A stretch of DNA of 64,000 bases from Microcoleus sp. bin48.metabat.b7b8b9.023 (GCF_013299185.1 NZ_JAAFKG010000042.1:1-64000), one strand, 5' to 3'. Numbered from the stretch's first letter, positions 50,532 to 60,544 are shown. Translations and numbers: made by a program. The notes: generated by a model not told the origin, from the sequence alone.

Positions 50532-52118
50532 CTATAATGATGCAATGGCATCGGCACTGATAAGAGTCTCGAATTGTGCTAATAACATTCCATCAGTATT
50601 GTTTGCAACTCCAAAAATTTTAGGTAACTGGCCTGTTTCAACTAGAACTTGTCTGACTTCTCGGTTAGATATATCGGCTAAGTTTTTGTTATTGAGAATG
50701 GCATTAACGGCTGCAATACCGACACCTTGACCAACTGCTACATTGAATTCTACAATTCTGCCTACAGAACAAGCTAGCCCTTCAAATCCAGAACAGGGAC
50801 TAACAACTGCCAGGTTAGGAACAGTTTTCATTAATGCGTGGCGGATGCCAATATTGAAGGTAGGCTGTTGGAACATCAGACTTTTAAACCACCCTCGACT
50901 CTTTGCTTTCTCGCCAATCCCCGAAATGCCTCCCCGAACATCAAAATGATAGCTAAATGTTGCCAGTGCTTCGGTAGCTGGTACGCCACCGCGCAGCATT
51001 TGTGCGCCTGTTAAAGGTTCTACAACTCCCGTCACGTTTCCGGCGTGTCTGATATACAATTCTGAAGCCGGAGTAACAGATGTAGCCCCCAAACTTTTCA
51101 GCCAAGTGGTTACAAATGATATCTCTTTTTGCATATTAGCTGTGGGTTTGCTCCCATTTCTGGCTAAGGCTTCTGCTTCGCTGCTGGTAACTGCAAATAA
51201 CAGTGCATTCCACGAAAGTCTTTCATCTGGAAGTATGGCGATATTTCCTTCATCTAAAATTATGCCGGTTTCAGGGAAAGATAGCTTTCTGCCTCTAAAA
51301 GAGTGGTATGCTACAGATAGCGCAGGCGATCGCACATCTATGTAATCTTTGCCCGCCCACAGAGTTTTGAGATTGCCTCTGGTATCGATCATTTCCAGGC
51401 GGAGTTCTTCTGCTAGTTTGGCATCTTTCCCCGCTGCGGACAGCAAAAATTTTTGAGCTTCGGAATCGGCACGGTTTGTAAAGCGTTTTAGATAGATATA
51501 ATCGAGTTCTTTCAGTCTTCTGACACTGAGTCCTTGGGTTTCAAAACTGAGAGTGACAGGAAGTTCTGAGTTAGGCAAACCAAAGGTTTCAAATCCATTC
51601 AGCTTTCGCACACCTGCTGCTTGAGCTAATTCGCCATTGACAGTGGCATCAATAAATTGTTTTGCTACATAAACTGTCCCTTTTGAGGTAATTATGCTAG
51701 TAATTTTTTGGCCTTCTTTATTGATTGATTTAATTTCTACTTTGCTGAGGAGTGCGACTCCTGCTTGTACCAGCATTGCTTTCAAAGCTGCCGTGGCTTT
51801 GCTGGGTTCAAGGGCGATCGCGCTGACACCTGATTTTTGCAGGAATTCTTTATAGATTGTCGGCGGTGAACCAAAGGGGTCTAAATTTAAAGATTGTTGA
51901 AGTTCTTGACTAACTTGACTTCGATCTAAATAAGCGAGGCCGCCTCTGACTAAATGTCCGCCAATTCCTTCTTGCAAGCTTCCTTTAGACATCAGCAAAA
52001 CTCGCGGATAAAGCTTTGTCCGGCGACGGTATTCTCTGGCTGCTGAGATAACAGCTAGCACTCCTGGAACTTCATCACCAAAGCAGATGATATCGTAAGA
52101 ACGCAAATCCATGAACAT
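50532..52118 (-). CDS. FAD-dependent oxidoreductase
   Basis: The 528-residue product begins MFMDLRSYDIICFGDEVPGV, a variant dinucleotide-binding start (GDEVPGVLAVISAAR), followed by VLLMSKGSLQEGIGGHLVRG and later QFIDATVNGELAQAAG, GNVTGVVEPLTGAQMLRG and VVSPCSGFEGLACSVGRIVE, the layout of the FAD-dependent oxidoreductase (FAD_oxidored) family. The substrate is unknown. It lacks a membrane segment. A repeat array lies immediately beyond its stop. Confidence 0.8.
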   Translation of the reverse strand: MFMDLRSYDIICFGDEVPGVLAVISAAREYRRRTKLYPRVLLMSKGSLQEGIGGHLVRGGLAYLDRSQVSQELQQSLNLDPFGSPPTIYKEFLQKSGVSAIALEPSKATAALKAMLVQAGVALLSKVEIKSINKEGQKITSIITSKGTVYVAKQFIDATVNGELAQAAGVRKLNGFETFGLPNSELPVTLSFETQGLSVRRLKELDYIYLKRFTNRADSEAQKFLLSAAGKDAKLAEELRLEMIDTRGNLKTLWAGKDYIDVRSPALSVAYHSFRGRKLSFPETGIILDEGNIAILPDERLSWNALLFAVTSSEAEALARNGSKPTANMQKEISFVTTWLKSLGATSVTPASELYIRHAGNVTGVVEPLTGAQMLRGGVPATEALATFSYHFDVRGGISGIGEKAKSRGWFKSLMFQQPTFNIGIRHALMKTVPNLAVVSPCSGFEGLACSVGRIVEFNVAVGQGVGIAAVNAILNNKNLADISNREVRQVLVETGQLPKIFGVANNTDGMLLAQFETLISADAIASL

Positions 52119-52361
52119 GATTTAATCGCGTCTCCCGATCGCCATTTTGTCGATCTGCATCTCCATTTTTGCCATCAAACTCTCTGTCTGTTCCAAATAA
52201 GGCCGCATCTTTCCTAATTTTTTTGATAATTTTCACACATTTCGGGATGCAGAAACCGGGTTTGTCCCGAAGATTGTCGGTTGAGGGCGATCGCAATTGG
52301 TGGACTAACTAGATTGGCGATCGCCCGCAGGCTAAGTCATTCTGGCACTCTTTCCTCTCAA

Positions 52362-53039
52362 TTAGCTTATAGTATCAGGATCTATCCCCAACTCGCGCAA
52401 TCGTTCAGCTAGTCGATCGGCGCGTTGCGCTGATTCCTTAACCTGTTCTTCAGGAGTCAGATAGCGTTTGCCATCAGCATCGTACCAATACAACCATTCC
52501 CTTGTCACCCCAGAATAATTTCCCCTTTCACAACCAATTCCCAAACCTATTTCTGGCATCCAAACATAATTTCCTGGCTGTAACTCGTATTTCCCATTGA
52601 CTAACTTGTGTACTTCCAAACGAGGTTTACGACGGCGACGCGAAGAATAAATGACGTAATAAAGTACGCCTAAATCTTGATAAATGTCTAATTTTGTGCT
52701 GTATTCCTTGCGATAGGTTGCGGAAACAACTTCTAGCACGAACTGTGGTATGACATTCTCATCCCATAGCACGTAACTGGGACGCAATTCTTCATCGTAA
52801 AACCGTTGTACACCTAAACTTAAGAAAGCATCTGGCACAATGATGGGTTTGTTGAGGTGATGGTAAATAGCCATATCTATGCCAAAAAACCAGTCCATGC
52901 GTTCTGCCCAAAGTATGAGCAATATTGCTTTTAGCAATCCTGGGATTAATTCTTGCAGTTCGTTATCCACTGGTGTTTCATCTGAGTCTGGTAGTTCGTC
53001 GGCTGAGGGCCAGTGCCTAGGGAAGTTGTAATTTAACAT
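52362..53039 (-). CDS. Uma2-family endonuclease-like protein (3)
   Basis: ATG 53039 (MLNYNFPRHWPSADELPDSD) gives 225 residues. The Uma2 pattern is in PIIVPDAFLSLGVQRFYDEE, VLWDENVIPQFVLEVVSATY and YQDLGVLYYVIYSSRRRRKP. The C-terminus has a short heptad segment (KESAQRADRLAERLRELGID) common in a subgroup of long Uma2 proteins. The function of the family is not known. Confidence 0.88.
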   Translation of the reverse strand: MLNYNFPRHWPSADELPDSDETPVDNELQELIPGLLKAILLILWAERMDWFFGIDMAIYHHLNKPIIVPDAFLSLGVQRFYDEELRPSYVLWDENVIPQFVLEVVSATYRKEYSTKLDIYQDLGVLYYVIYSSRRRRKPRLEVHKLVNGKYELQPGNYVWMPEIGLGIGCERGNYSGVTREWLYWYDADGKRYLTPEEQVKESAQRADRLAERLRELGIDPDTIS

Positions 53040-53265
53040 GGCGGCTTTTCTCAAAACTCATTAATATTATACCGTTTATTTATTTAGATATAATTTTTTA
53101 TTTAGTTAAGATTTTGACGAACCGCGAAGACGCTAAGGACGCGAAGGAAGAGAAAAAAAGAGAAGAAAGAGAAGACGATCGCTATTTTTGATTTAATTAA
53201 GCTGAAATAATTTTTGTAAAATATCAGTCTAGAGTTGCGCGATCGACTATACTCAATCTAACAAC
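53040..53265. other. Intergenic region
   Basis: No gene is seen. The stretch is AT-rich, with a purine-rich AGAGGAAGAGAAAAA-type block and two GATCG sites. The promoter for the riboswitch transcript should lie here. Confidence 0.45.
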
Positions 53266-53430
53266 TCGGTTCTAATGGGGAGCAGCCATTAGAGGAAACG
53301 GGGAAAGTTTGGTGCAAGTCCAACGCTGTCCCGCAACTGTAATGAGGTTTGTAGTAAGGACTTCAGTCCTCAACCTCTTAAGTCAGAATGCCCGCCGATG
53401 CGTTAGTTTAGATTGTCTCATCTGCGAGGT
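53266..53430 (+). promoter_or_regulatory. Cobalamin riboswitch of cbiMNQ
   Basis: The aptamer shows GGGGAAAGTTTGGTGCAAGT then CCAACGCTGTCCCGCAACTG, then a variable arm, AGTCAGAATGCCCGCCG and TCTCATCTGCGAGG with the likely Shine-Dalgarno sequence 7 nt before the cbiM ATG. The core is almost the same as the riboswitch at 37405-37555. The variable arm between CAACTGTAAT and AGTCAGAATG holds a dispersed hairpin repeat (53344-53377). Confidence 0.95.
53344..53377 (+). repeat. GGTTTGTAGT-type hairpin inside riboswitch loop
   Basis: GAGGTTTGTAGTAAGGACTT followed by CAGTCCTCAACCTC belongs to the same hairpin family as the arrays at 17745, 35067 and 49924. It replaces the short hairpin GAGATGATTCCATCTC of the other riboswitch. 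Confidence 0.85.
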
Positions 53431-53435
53431 TCAGT

Positions 53436-54194
53436 ATGCAGGCCAGAAATCGGAAATTAGTCAGCCTGGGATTGATGGCTGGCTTGAGTTGTTATCTTGT
53501 CTTAGGTTCGGCAACGCCCGCCGCAGCTATGCACATTTCGGAAGGTTTTTTGCCGGTGCAATGGGCTGTGTTTTGGTGGATGGTGGCGTTGCCTTTTTTT
53601 GTCTTGGGTTTGCGATCGATCGCCCGAATTACCAAAGAACACCCGGAACTTAAATTATTACTAGCTTTAGCAGGTGCGTTTACTTTTGTGCTTTCTGCTT
53701 TAAAAATTCCCTCGGTAACGGGGAGTTGTTCTCACCCAACGGGTACGGGTTTGGGTGCAATTTTGTTCGGCCCTTCGGTGATGGCTGTACTCGGCGCTTT
53801 AGTGCTGTTGTTTCAAACGTTATTGTTAGCGCACGGCGGGCTGACAACGTTGGGGGCGAATATGTTTTCGATGGCGATTGTTGGCCCGTTTGCTGCGTAT
53901 TTTATCTATCAATTGCTGATGCGAACTGGTAAACAAAGGTTGGCAATTTTTTGTGCGGCTGCTTTGGCAGATTTGCTGACTTATGTGGTGACTTCGATGC
54001 AGTTGGCATTGGCTTTTCCGGCAGCGAGTGGCGGTTTTATGGCTTCGTTTCTCAAGTTTGCTGGCATCTTTGCGATTACTCAAGTACCTCTGGCGATTAG
54101 TGAGGGATTGCTGACTTTATTGGTTTGGAATTGGCTGCATTCTTACGGGAAACCAGAGTTAGAAATTCTGAAATTATTGAAACAGGAGTCATAA
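53436..54194 (+). CDS. cbiM: CbiM cobalt/nickel ECF substrate-capture permease
   Basis: The 252-residue product has an N-terminal cleavable signal ([18 protein letters not shown], ending near residue 31) directly before [20 protein letters not shown], the metal-binding N-terminus of CbiM. Later blocks are [20 protein letters not shown] and [20 protein letters not shown] with conserved His residues. CbiM captures cobalt. Extended signal forms are known in cyanobacteria. It is under the cobalamin riboswitch and precedes cbiN by 4 bp. Confidence 0.95.
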   Translation: MQARNRKLVSLGLMAGLSCYLVLGSATPAAAMHISEGFLPVQWAVFWWMVALPFFVLGLRSIARITKEHPELKLLLALAGAFTFVLSALKIPSVTGSCSHPTGTGLGAILFGPSVMAVLGALVLLFQTLLLAHGGLTTLGANMFSMAIVGPFAAYFIYQLLMRTGKQRLAIFCAAALADLLTYVVTSMQLALAFPAASGGFMASFLKFAGIFAITQVPLAISEGLLTLLVWNWLHSYGKPELEILKLLKQES

Positions 54195-54198
54195 AGTC

Positions 54199-54531
54199 GT
54201 GAATCAAAAACCTACAAAAAATCAGCAAGCTAGTTCGCAACAAAATTGGATGTTAGTAATTGGAGTTGTCGCCCTTGCGGTGATTCCCCTAGTTTTTGTG
54301 CGGGGTGAATACGGCGGATCGGATGACCAAGCTAAGAAAGCAATTACGGAAATTCAACCGAGTTATAAGCCTTGGTTCAATCATTTGTTTGAGCCTGCTA
54401 GCAGCGAAATTGCCAGTCTATTGTTTGCGTCTCAAGCAGCGGTGGGGGCGGGGGTAGTTGGCTATGCGATCGGGCTTTATAAAGGCCGATCGCAATCTCA
54501 GCAATCTGATGATAAATCGCCGCTGGAATGA
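54199..54531 (+). CDS. cbiN: CbiN cobalt transport subunit
   Basis: The 110-residue product starts at GTG 54199. It has two membrane helices (MLVIGVVALAVIPLVFVRGE, SLLFASQAAVGAGVVGYAIG) with the typical GSDDQAKKAI and YKPWFNHLFEP periplasmic loop. CbiN stimulates the CbiM-CbiQ core. It is encoded between cbiM and cbiQ. Confidence 0.93.
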   Translation: MNQKPTKNQQASSQQNWMLVIGVVALAVIPLVFVRGEYGGSDDQAKKAITEIQPSYKPWFNHLFEPASSEIASLLFASQAAVGAGVVGYAIGLYKGRSQSQQSDDKSPLE

Positions 54532-54605
54532 ATGATGAATAAACGGCGAATAGAATTCGCTTCTACACACACGAAGTCCGCCTGCGCGGACTGGAAGACT
54601 TTGGA

Positions 54606-55406
54606 ATGAACCATCAGATTGATAGTCTCGCTTATACAAATCGCTTGCGTGGGTTGCCGCCAACTCACAAGCTATCCTTTGCGATCGCCCTATTAATCCT
54701 GTCTCTAGTTTCCCATGCAGCGGTGCAGTTGTCGATCGGGCTTTGGTTGACAATCTGGATCGTCGTCTATGCGGGAATTCCGGCGAAACTCTATCTGCGC
54801 TTGCTGTTGCTACCGCTGATGTTTTTGCTGGCGAGTGTGCCTGCGTTGGCGGTGGGTGCGGTTGCGGGCGATCGAATCTCGGCAATTCAATGGGATATTT
54901 GGCAAGGTTGGGGCATTCACACCGGCAGTTTTTATCTGTATGTGAGCCGTACTGGAATATACCAAGTGAGCTTGCTGTTAGCCCGCGCCTTCGCATCGAC
55001 AAGCTGTATGTACTTCATCCTGTTGACAGTCCCGTTTACCGAAATCTTGCAAATCCTCCGAAAATTAAGGTGTCCAGAGTTAGTCACAGAACTGCTATTA
55101 CTAATGTATCGCTTTATTTTTAGCTTATTGGCGATCGCAGATGAAATTTGGATAGCCCAAAACTCGCGCGGCGGCTATCGCACTTGGAAATTAGGAATGC
55201 GAAGTTTGGGCATTTTAATCGGACAATTGCTTCAGCGGACTTTGGTAAACTACCGTCAAGTTTCGTTGAGTTTAGCATCGCGCGGCTTTAATGGAGAATT
55301 GCGCGTTTGGCATTCTTCCCCTTACAAACCTTCGCGAAGATATACATTTGAAGCGCTGTTTGGATGCACGATTTTAACTTTGTTAAGTGTGGTATTTCAA
55401 AGTTGA
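54606..55406 (+). CDS. cbiQ: CbiQ ECF transmembrane subunit
   Basis: The 266-residue product has several membrane helices (SFAIALLILSLVSHAAVQLS, LYLRLLLLPLMFLLASVPAL) and the ECF-T motifs, including SLASRGF at the C-terminal coupling helix, preceded by an ARGxQ-like NSRGGYRTWKLGM region. It couples CbiM to the ATPase. No ATPase gene follows; CbiO is at 34198. A 75-bp gap with an inverted repeat separates it from cbiN. Confidence 0.93.
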   Translation: MNHQIDSLAYTNRLRGLPPTHKLSFAIALLILSLVSHAAVQLSIGLWLTIWIVVYAGIPAKLYLRLLLLPLMFLLASVPALAVGAVAGDRISAIQWDIWQGWGIHTGSFYLYVSRTGIYQVSLLLARAFASTSCMYFILLTVPFTEILQILRKLRCPELVTELLLLMYRFIFSLLAIADEIWIAQNSRGGYRTWKLGMRSLGILIGQLLQRTLVNYRQVSLSLASRGFNGELRVWHSSPYKPSRRYTFEALFGCTILTLLSVVFQS

Positions 55407-55486
55407 AACAAAATTAAGAGACGGCAGTGCCAAAGGCGTGTCAAATTAAGCCTAAAGCCTTTATAAATCTCGTTTTTACCCCAGTC

Positions 55487-55572
55487 TAGATCCCCCTAAA
55501 TCCCCATGATAGTCGGGGGACTTTGAGAAAACTCTTGTCCCCCCCTTATTAAGGGGGGCTAGGGGGGATCTA
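55487..55572. repeat. C/G-run hairpin repeat
   Basis: GATCCCCCTAAATCCCCATG and CCCCCCTTATTAAGGGGGGC then TAGGGGGGATC form GATC-bounded inverted repeats, the same family as at 7463 and 8445. The rest of 55407-55713 shows no gene. Confidence 0.8.
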
Positions 55573-55713
55573 GACTTTGATGCAAACAAGAGAGACAGAA
55601 GGGCTTTCTGCCATAAATATGACTTTTATGAACACAATTAATGAATTAAATGAATTGACTCCAAAAGAAACCTGTTGAATAATTGTAGTCAACAGTTATC
55701 TCGTGAAAATCCT

Positions 55714-56637
55714 ATGATAAGTAAACGAATCCTCAAAAAAATAGCTTTTGTCTTACTAGCATCATTAAGCCTATTCTTAGTCACAGTAACTCATGCAGCG
55801 GCCCAACAACTACCATTCTACTGGGATAACATCAATGTCATCATCGACGTTCAGACCAACGGAGATATGTTAGTCACTGAAACGCAAAAATATGTGTTCA
55901 CAGCAGCATACAACAATGAACGGTATCGCTACATTCCGTTAGATAAAGTCGATGCAATTAAAGATGTCACCGTTGCCGAAAATAATCAAATAATTCCGAG
56001 TAGCACTGGAACAGAAAACAATCAACTTTGGATTCGCTGGCAACATGAATTAAAACCGCCAGACTCACATACTTTTGTCATCAAATATCGCGTGGTAGGT
56101 GGATTGCAGCTAGATGGTGGAAATACTCAAGTTTATTGGAAAGCGATTGCAGCGGGTCGAAAAGCGCCAGTTAATACTGGAAAAGTTACGGTGAAATTAC
56201 CCGAAGCTTTGTCAGGGAAAGTTCTCTCGTTTACAAATTTTGGTACGGCCGCAGTTCGTCGTCAAGTAGATCCTAAAACATTTGAATTTGTGGCAAGTCA
56301 GGCTATTCAGCCGGAACAGGAATTAGAAGTGCAGATTGCATTTCCGCAGGCAATTTTGAATGTACCTCAAGCTGGTTGGCAACAAAATGGTAAGTCATCT
56401 CAATCTACTCCGGGACAAAGCTCTTTTACAAAACCCAGACTTCCTTCTCCAGTGCTTTGGATATTTGGAATAATCATTACTATATTCATGATTAATGGCG
56501 GTAGCGGTAGCGATGGCAGTGGCGGTAGTATCGGTGGTGGTAGTTGGGGTGGTGGTGGTGGTTGGGGTGGTGATGGCGGTGGTGGTGGGGATGGCGGTGG
56601 TGGTGGTGATGGCGGTGGTGGTGGTGATGGCGGTTAA
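55714..56637 (+). CDS. DUF2207-type secreted/membrane protein
   Basis: I choose ATG 55714 (MISKRILKKIAFVLLASLSL), 307 residues. It has a signal peptide ending near HAAAQ, a DUF2207 domain (WDNINVIIDVQTNGDMLVTE, YVFTAAYNNERYRYIPLDKV), one membrane helix (VLWIFGIIITIFMINGG) and a C-terminal tail of Gly, Asp and Ser repeats (GGGDGG). DUF2207 proteins are membrane proteins of unknown function and in many species have a Gly-rich tail. The repeat tail is prone to length change. Confidence 0.82.
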   Translation: MISKRILKKIAFVLLASLSLFLVTVTHAAAQQLPFYWDNINVIIDVQTNGDMLVTETQKYVFTAAYNNERYRYIPLDKVDAIKDVTVAENNQIIPSSTGTENNQLWIRWQHELKPPDSHTFVIKYRVVGGLQLDGGNTQVYWKAIAAGRKAPVNTGKVTVKLPEALSGKVLSFTNFGTAAVRRQVDPKTFEFVASQAIQPEQELEVQIAFPQAILNVPQAGWQQNGKSSQSTPGQSSFTKPRLPSPVLWIFGIIITIFMINGGSGSDGSGGSIGGGSWGGGGGWGGDGGGGGDGGGGGDGGGGGDGG

Positions 56638-57002
56638 TATCAACGCCCCTGGACGCATCACAATCAAAGAAACCGGGTTTTACTTAATCTGTTGGCTATA
56701 CCGAAGTATTGTCGCAAAAAAACCGGTTTCTGAACACTCGTTGATATATTGATCTCACCCAAATTCAGGAGACGGCAGTGCCGTTTACCTACAAATAATT
56801 GGGTAGGGAAACGGCATTGCCGTGTCCAAATTTGCTAGATTTTGAGATAAACCGATCGCACTTCATGACAAATCACATCCCAAATATGACTTTTATGAAC
56901 ATAACTCATGACTTTAATGAATTGACTTAAACAGAAATATATTGAATACTGATTGTAGTTAAGAACTTTTCAGTACATTTCCACTTAAAGCAGGTTAAAA
57001 CT
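56638..57002. other. Intergenic region
   Basis: Two copies of GACGGCAGTGCCGT-type sequence lie near 56770-56825 in inverted relation (GGAGACGGCAGTGCCGTTTA and GGAAACGGCATTGCCGTGTC), a hairpin-like repeat. AAATATGACTTTTATGAACA at 56882 is shared with 55616. No gene is seen. Confidence 0.55.
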
Positions 57003-59129
57003 ATGACTAAATCACCTTGGCTTCGCAAGCTTTTACCCTTAGCAGCATCTTTCGCAACCACGATCGCACTAGCAGGCACTTTTGCCCCACCAACTCCCGC
57101 ACAAACCAATCCGCCACCGACCCAGCCCCAGCAAGTCGAACCAGCGCCGGAAGAAGGTTTCAGCATCCCGATTTGGATCTATCCCGTAGGCACAATGTTC
57201 GTAATTTTCATCTTTATCCCCAAAATTGGTTGGACTTTGGGCTTAATTGCGATCGGCGAACGAGAAGTAGGAATTGTAGTCAAGAAATTCTCCAGCAAAA
57301 ACTTGCCATCCAGTAGATTGATTGCCCTCGATGGTGAAGGAGGTTTGCAAGCGGATACCCTGCCTCCCGGCTGGCATTTTGGTTATTTTCCCTGGCAATA
57401 TAGTGTTCGCAAAGAACCTGTTGTTGTAGTTCCTCAAGATGAAATTGGTTTGATTATTGCTAATGACGGAGCAACCATTCCCTCCGATCGCATTTTAGGC
57501 AAAGTCGTCGATTGTGACAACTTCCAAAATGCCCGCAAATTCCTCACCGACGGCGGCGAAAAAGGACGACAACTAGCCATTATCACCACTGGTACTTATC
57601 GGATTAATACGGCTGTATTTGAGGTGATTACTTCAGCCAATGCCGCTGCAAAAGGTATGCAGCCATCGGAACTTCACCTATACAAACTTGCTCCCGATCG
57701 CGTGGGAATTGCCAACGTGCTCGACGGAGTTCCGATTGATGAAGGTGAAATCGCTGGGCCGATTATTCCCGGTCACGACAACTTCCAAAAAGCGCAATCC
57801 TTCATCAAAGGTGGCGGGCGCAGGGGTTTGCAAGAACAGGTAATTTTATCCGGTTCTTGGAACCTGAACCCTTGGTTTGTGCAGGTTGAAGAGGTGAAAA
57901 TGACCGAAGTGCCGATCGGCTATGTCGGCGTAGTCATTTCCTATGTAGGGGAATCGCACAAAGATGTCAGTGGTGTAGCTTTTACCCACGGAAATCTCGT
58001 CAAAAAAGGTGATAAAGGTGTGTGGATTGAACCGCTGTATCCCGGCAAACATCCGATCAATACAAAGGTGATGAAAGTCGAACTTGTTCCCACCACCGAT
58101 GTTGTTTTAAACTTCACATCGCGGTTCAGTGGAGAACACGGCTATGACTCGAAACTAAGCGCTTTGAAATTACTTTCTTTTGACGGATTTACCTTTGAGT
58201 TGGAAATTTTTCAAATCATTCATATCGGTACTTTGGATGCACCGAGAGTCATTTCGCGGCAAGGTTCCATGCAAAATCTCATCGACCAAGTGTTGCGTCC
58301 AATTGTCGGCAATTACTTTCGGAATTCGGCTCAAGAATATACAATTCTCGACTTTTTGATCGCACGCAGCGAACGCCAAGCAGAGGCCGCCGAACACGTC
58401 CGTCAAGCCCTACGTGCCTATGATGTGCAGGCTGTGGACACGCTGATCGGTTTGATTTCGCCGCCAGCGGAGTTGATGCAAACATTGACCGATCGCAAAA
58501 TTGCCCAGGAACAAGAAAAAACCTACGAAGTGCAGCGGATTTCAGAGTCGCAGCGTCAGGAATTAGTGCGCGCAACTGCGATCGCCAACATTCAAAATCA
58601 GGTGGTGGCGGCGGAACAAGGGGTGAAAATTGCTCAATTGAGTGCAACTGCTGCGATCGAACACGCAAGTGGTGAAGCAGAAGGGATTCGGTTGATGGGA
58701 CAAGCAAAAGCCGATGCTTATCAAGTTGGTGTCAACGCTCTTGGTACGCAGAGTTATACGCTACTGCAATTGATGCAAGCTGTCTCGGATGGTAGCGTTC
58801 GCGTTGTTCCCGATGTCACAGTCAATGGTAACGGTGGTAGTGGGGGTTTGTTGGACGGTTTGATGGCAATGTTGCTGCGGAATGAAACCAGTAAAAATGG
58901 TGAAAATCCAGCACATTCACCTGTAATTAATGTCAAGAAATCTAAGTCTGTTGTTGTGGAAGATGTGCCAGAATCACCAGTAGCAAAAGTGCGATCGGTG
59001 GAGTCGGTGGAGTCTATGAATTCGGTGAAGTCGCAGGAGTCTCCTAATGATTCACCATTTCCTCAGTATGAGCCTGTTGTGAAGTCTGATATTGATGCGC
59101 TATTTGATGAATTGTCTGAGGATGTTTGA
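57003..59129 (+). CDS. Flotillin-like SPFH/band 7 protein
   Basis: The 708-residue product starts MTKSPWLRKLLPLAASFATT; a signal-like stretch is followed by a Pro-rich linker and a membrane helix (IWIYPVGTMFVIFIFIPKIG near 55-80). The SPFH domain includes IGEREVGIVVKKFSSKNLPS, VVPQDEIGLIIANDGATIPS and VPIGYVGVVISYVGESHKDV. A long helical part (LVRATAIANIQNQVVAAEQG) is typical of flotillins, and the C-terminus is acidic with VESVESMNSVKSQES. Flotillins organise membrane microdomains. Confidence 0.85.
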   Translation: MTKSPWLRKLLPLAASFATTIALAGTFAPPTPAQTNPPPTQPQQVEPAPEEGFSIPIWIYPVGTMFVIFIFIPKIGWTLGLIAIGEREVGIVVKKFSSKNLPSSRLIALDGEGGLQADTLPPGWHFGYFPWQYSVRKEPVVVVPQDEIGLIIANDGATIPSDRILGKVVDCDNFQNARKFLTDGGEKGRQLAIITTGTYRINTAVFEVITSANAAAKGMQPSELHLYKLAPDRVGIANVLDGVPIDEGEIAGPIIPGHDNFQKAQSFIKGGGRRGLQEQVILSGSWNLNPWFVQVEEVKMTEVPIGYVGVVISYVGESHKDVSGVAFTHGNLVKKGDKGVWIEPLYPGKHPINTKVMKVELVPTTDVVLNFTSRFSGEHGYDSKLSALKLLSFDGFTFELEIFQIIHIGTLDAPRVISRQGSMQNLIDQVLRPIVGNYFRNSAQEYTILDFLIARSERQAEAAEHVRQALRAYDVQAVDTLIGLISPPAELMQTLTDRKIAQEQEKTYEVQRISESQRQELVRATAIANIQNQVVAAEQGVKIAQLSATAAIEHASGEAEGIRLMGQAKADAYQVGVNALGTQSYTLLQLMQAVSDGSVRVVPDVTVNGNGGSGGLLDGLMAMLLRNETSKNGENPAHSPVINVKKSKSVVVEDVPESPVAKVRSVESVESMNSVKSQESPNDSPFPQYEPVVKSDIDALFDELSEDV

Positions 59130-59235
59130 GTAAGTTTGTTCAGTTTGTAGAGAGGATTTTTGTCCTCTCTGAAGGCTTTTTGTCTAAAACTTTACTGTTC
59201 AGGGAATTAGAGGTGCAAAAATATGAAGTTTATGG

Positions 59236-59515
59236 TTCAATACGGTTTACTTAACGCTTTTGATGAATTTCATCTGACGATTTTTGGATTATAAAGAGGT
59301 GAAGTAGATATTAAGAAGATTTTACCGCAGAGAACACAGAGAACACAGAGAGGGGAGGGATAAAAGGTTTTTTTACGACATCCAAAACCCTCGCAATACT
59401 CTTCCCTCTGCGCCAAAAGCGCCCCAATACGGTTCAAAACTCTTCTCTTGATGGAGTGGATTGTATTTCAATACGGTTTACTTAATGCTTTTGATGAATT
59501 TCATCTGACGATTTT
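59236..59515. repeat. Pair of 48-bp near-direct repeats
   Basis: TTCAATACGGTTTACTTAAC with GCTTTTGATGAATTTCATCT and GACGATTTT occurs at 59236-59285 and again, with one change, at 59467-59515. Both translate as QYGLLNAFDEFHLTIF in their frame. The 180 bp between them carry a CAGAGAACACAGAGA-type block. Confidence 0.75.
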
Positions 59516-60530
59516 CTGGCAATATAGCCATTTTGGTCAAGTCATATTTTTCTTAAGTCAACTGTATTGGGCCAAGAAATTGGTTTTTTTTGATCGAAGA
59601 AGCAACAGGAACAGAGCAAGGACGACCGCGCACAGTAAAAAGCTGTATTGGTGAACTAAGAATTACTGAAAAACAGGCCGAAAAATTAGAGGTCAAGAAA
59701 TCTACTCGATTATCTCCATTATTTGAAAAATGCTGTTTGCGTCAAATAGCTAATCTTTCCTACGAAAAAGCTGCCCTGTGAAATGGAAGTTCAGACAGGA
59801 GTAAAGATAGGACATACTTGTTTACATCGATTGGTAGAAAAACAAGAATCGTCAGAACCTCGTGCCAAAATAGAGGTCAAAGAAACAAGCATAGATGGAG
59901 GGAAAGTCCGTCTCAGAGGGAAGTTGGGCGAAGGGTCTCATTGGCAAGATTATAAAGCCGTGCGGTTACATGAAAGTTATTATGGGGCTTTTTATCAAGA
60001 GAATGAAGAGTTAATTAACTATATAAACCATCAGCCATTAGCCGATATATTAACTTGTTTGGGTGATGGGCATGATGGAATATGGAATATTATAAGCCAG
60101 TTAAATCCTGGTAAAAACCGACGAGAAATATTAGATTGGTATCATTTAATATAAAATTTATATAAAGTGGGAGGATCGTTGAAATCTCTAGCCAAAGCCA
60201 AGGAATTTTTGTGGCAAGGTCAGGTCGAATCCACCCTAAATTTATTTAAAAATTGTCGCAAAAAAACCGCTAAAAACTTTTGTAAGTATCTAGAAAAGCA
60301 TCGTTCTAGAATTGTTAACTATGACCAATTATCATCAGACAAGATTTGTTCCATTGGCTCGGGCGCGGTGGAATCGACTGTCAAACAAATAGATAGAAAG
60401 TTGAAAATCTCCGGAACTCAATGGTTGCAAAAAAATGTCATAACAAGATGCTAAAACTTCGTTGTGCTGGACGACACGACCTCTTGGCTATTTGAGGCTT
60501 TTGCAAAACCGGGATGCTCCAGTACGGTTA
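59448..60530 (+). pseudogene. ISKra4-family transposase pseudogene
   Basis: Three frame fragments together resemble an ISKra4 transposase: LYWAKKLVFFDRRS-type and KSCIGELRITEKQAEKLEVK, then KIGHTCLHRLVEKQESSEPR with ETSIDGGKVRLRGKLGE and LTCLGDGHDGIWNIISQLNP, then SLKSLAKAKEFLWQGQVEST and SSDKICSIGSGAVESTVKQI. Lesions: a frame change near 59765-59783, an in-frame TAA at about 60152-60154 (in the WYHLI segment where a Glu codon is expected) and a shift after NVITRC near 60450, after which MLKLRCAG continues. No functional product remains. Confidence 0.8.
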
Positions 60531-60544
60531 ACTTAAGATGGCTA

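Noticed and set aside
53309-53653. 114-residue frame starting in the riboswitch
   Set aside because: It overlaps the riboswitch and cbiM in another frame and has no family-like features.
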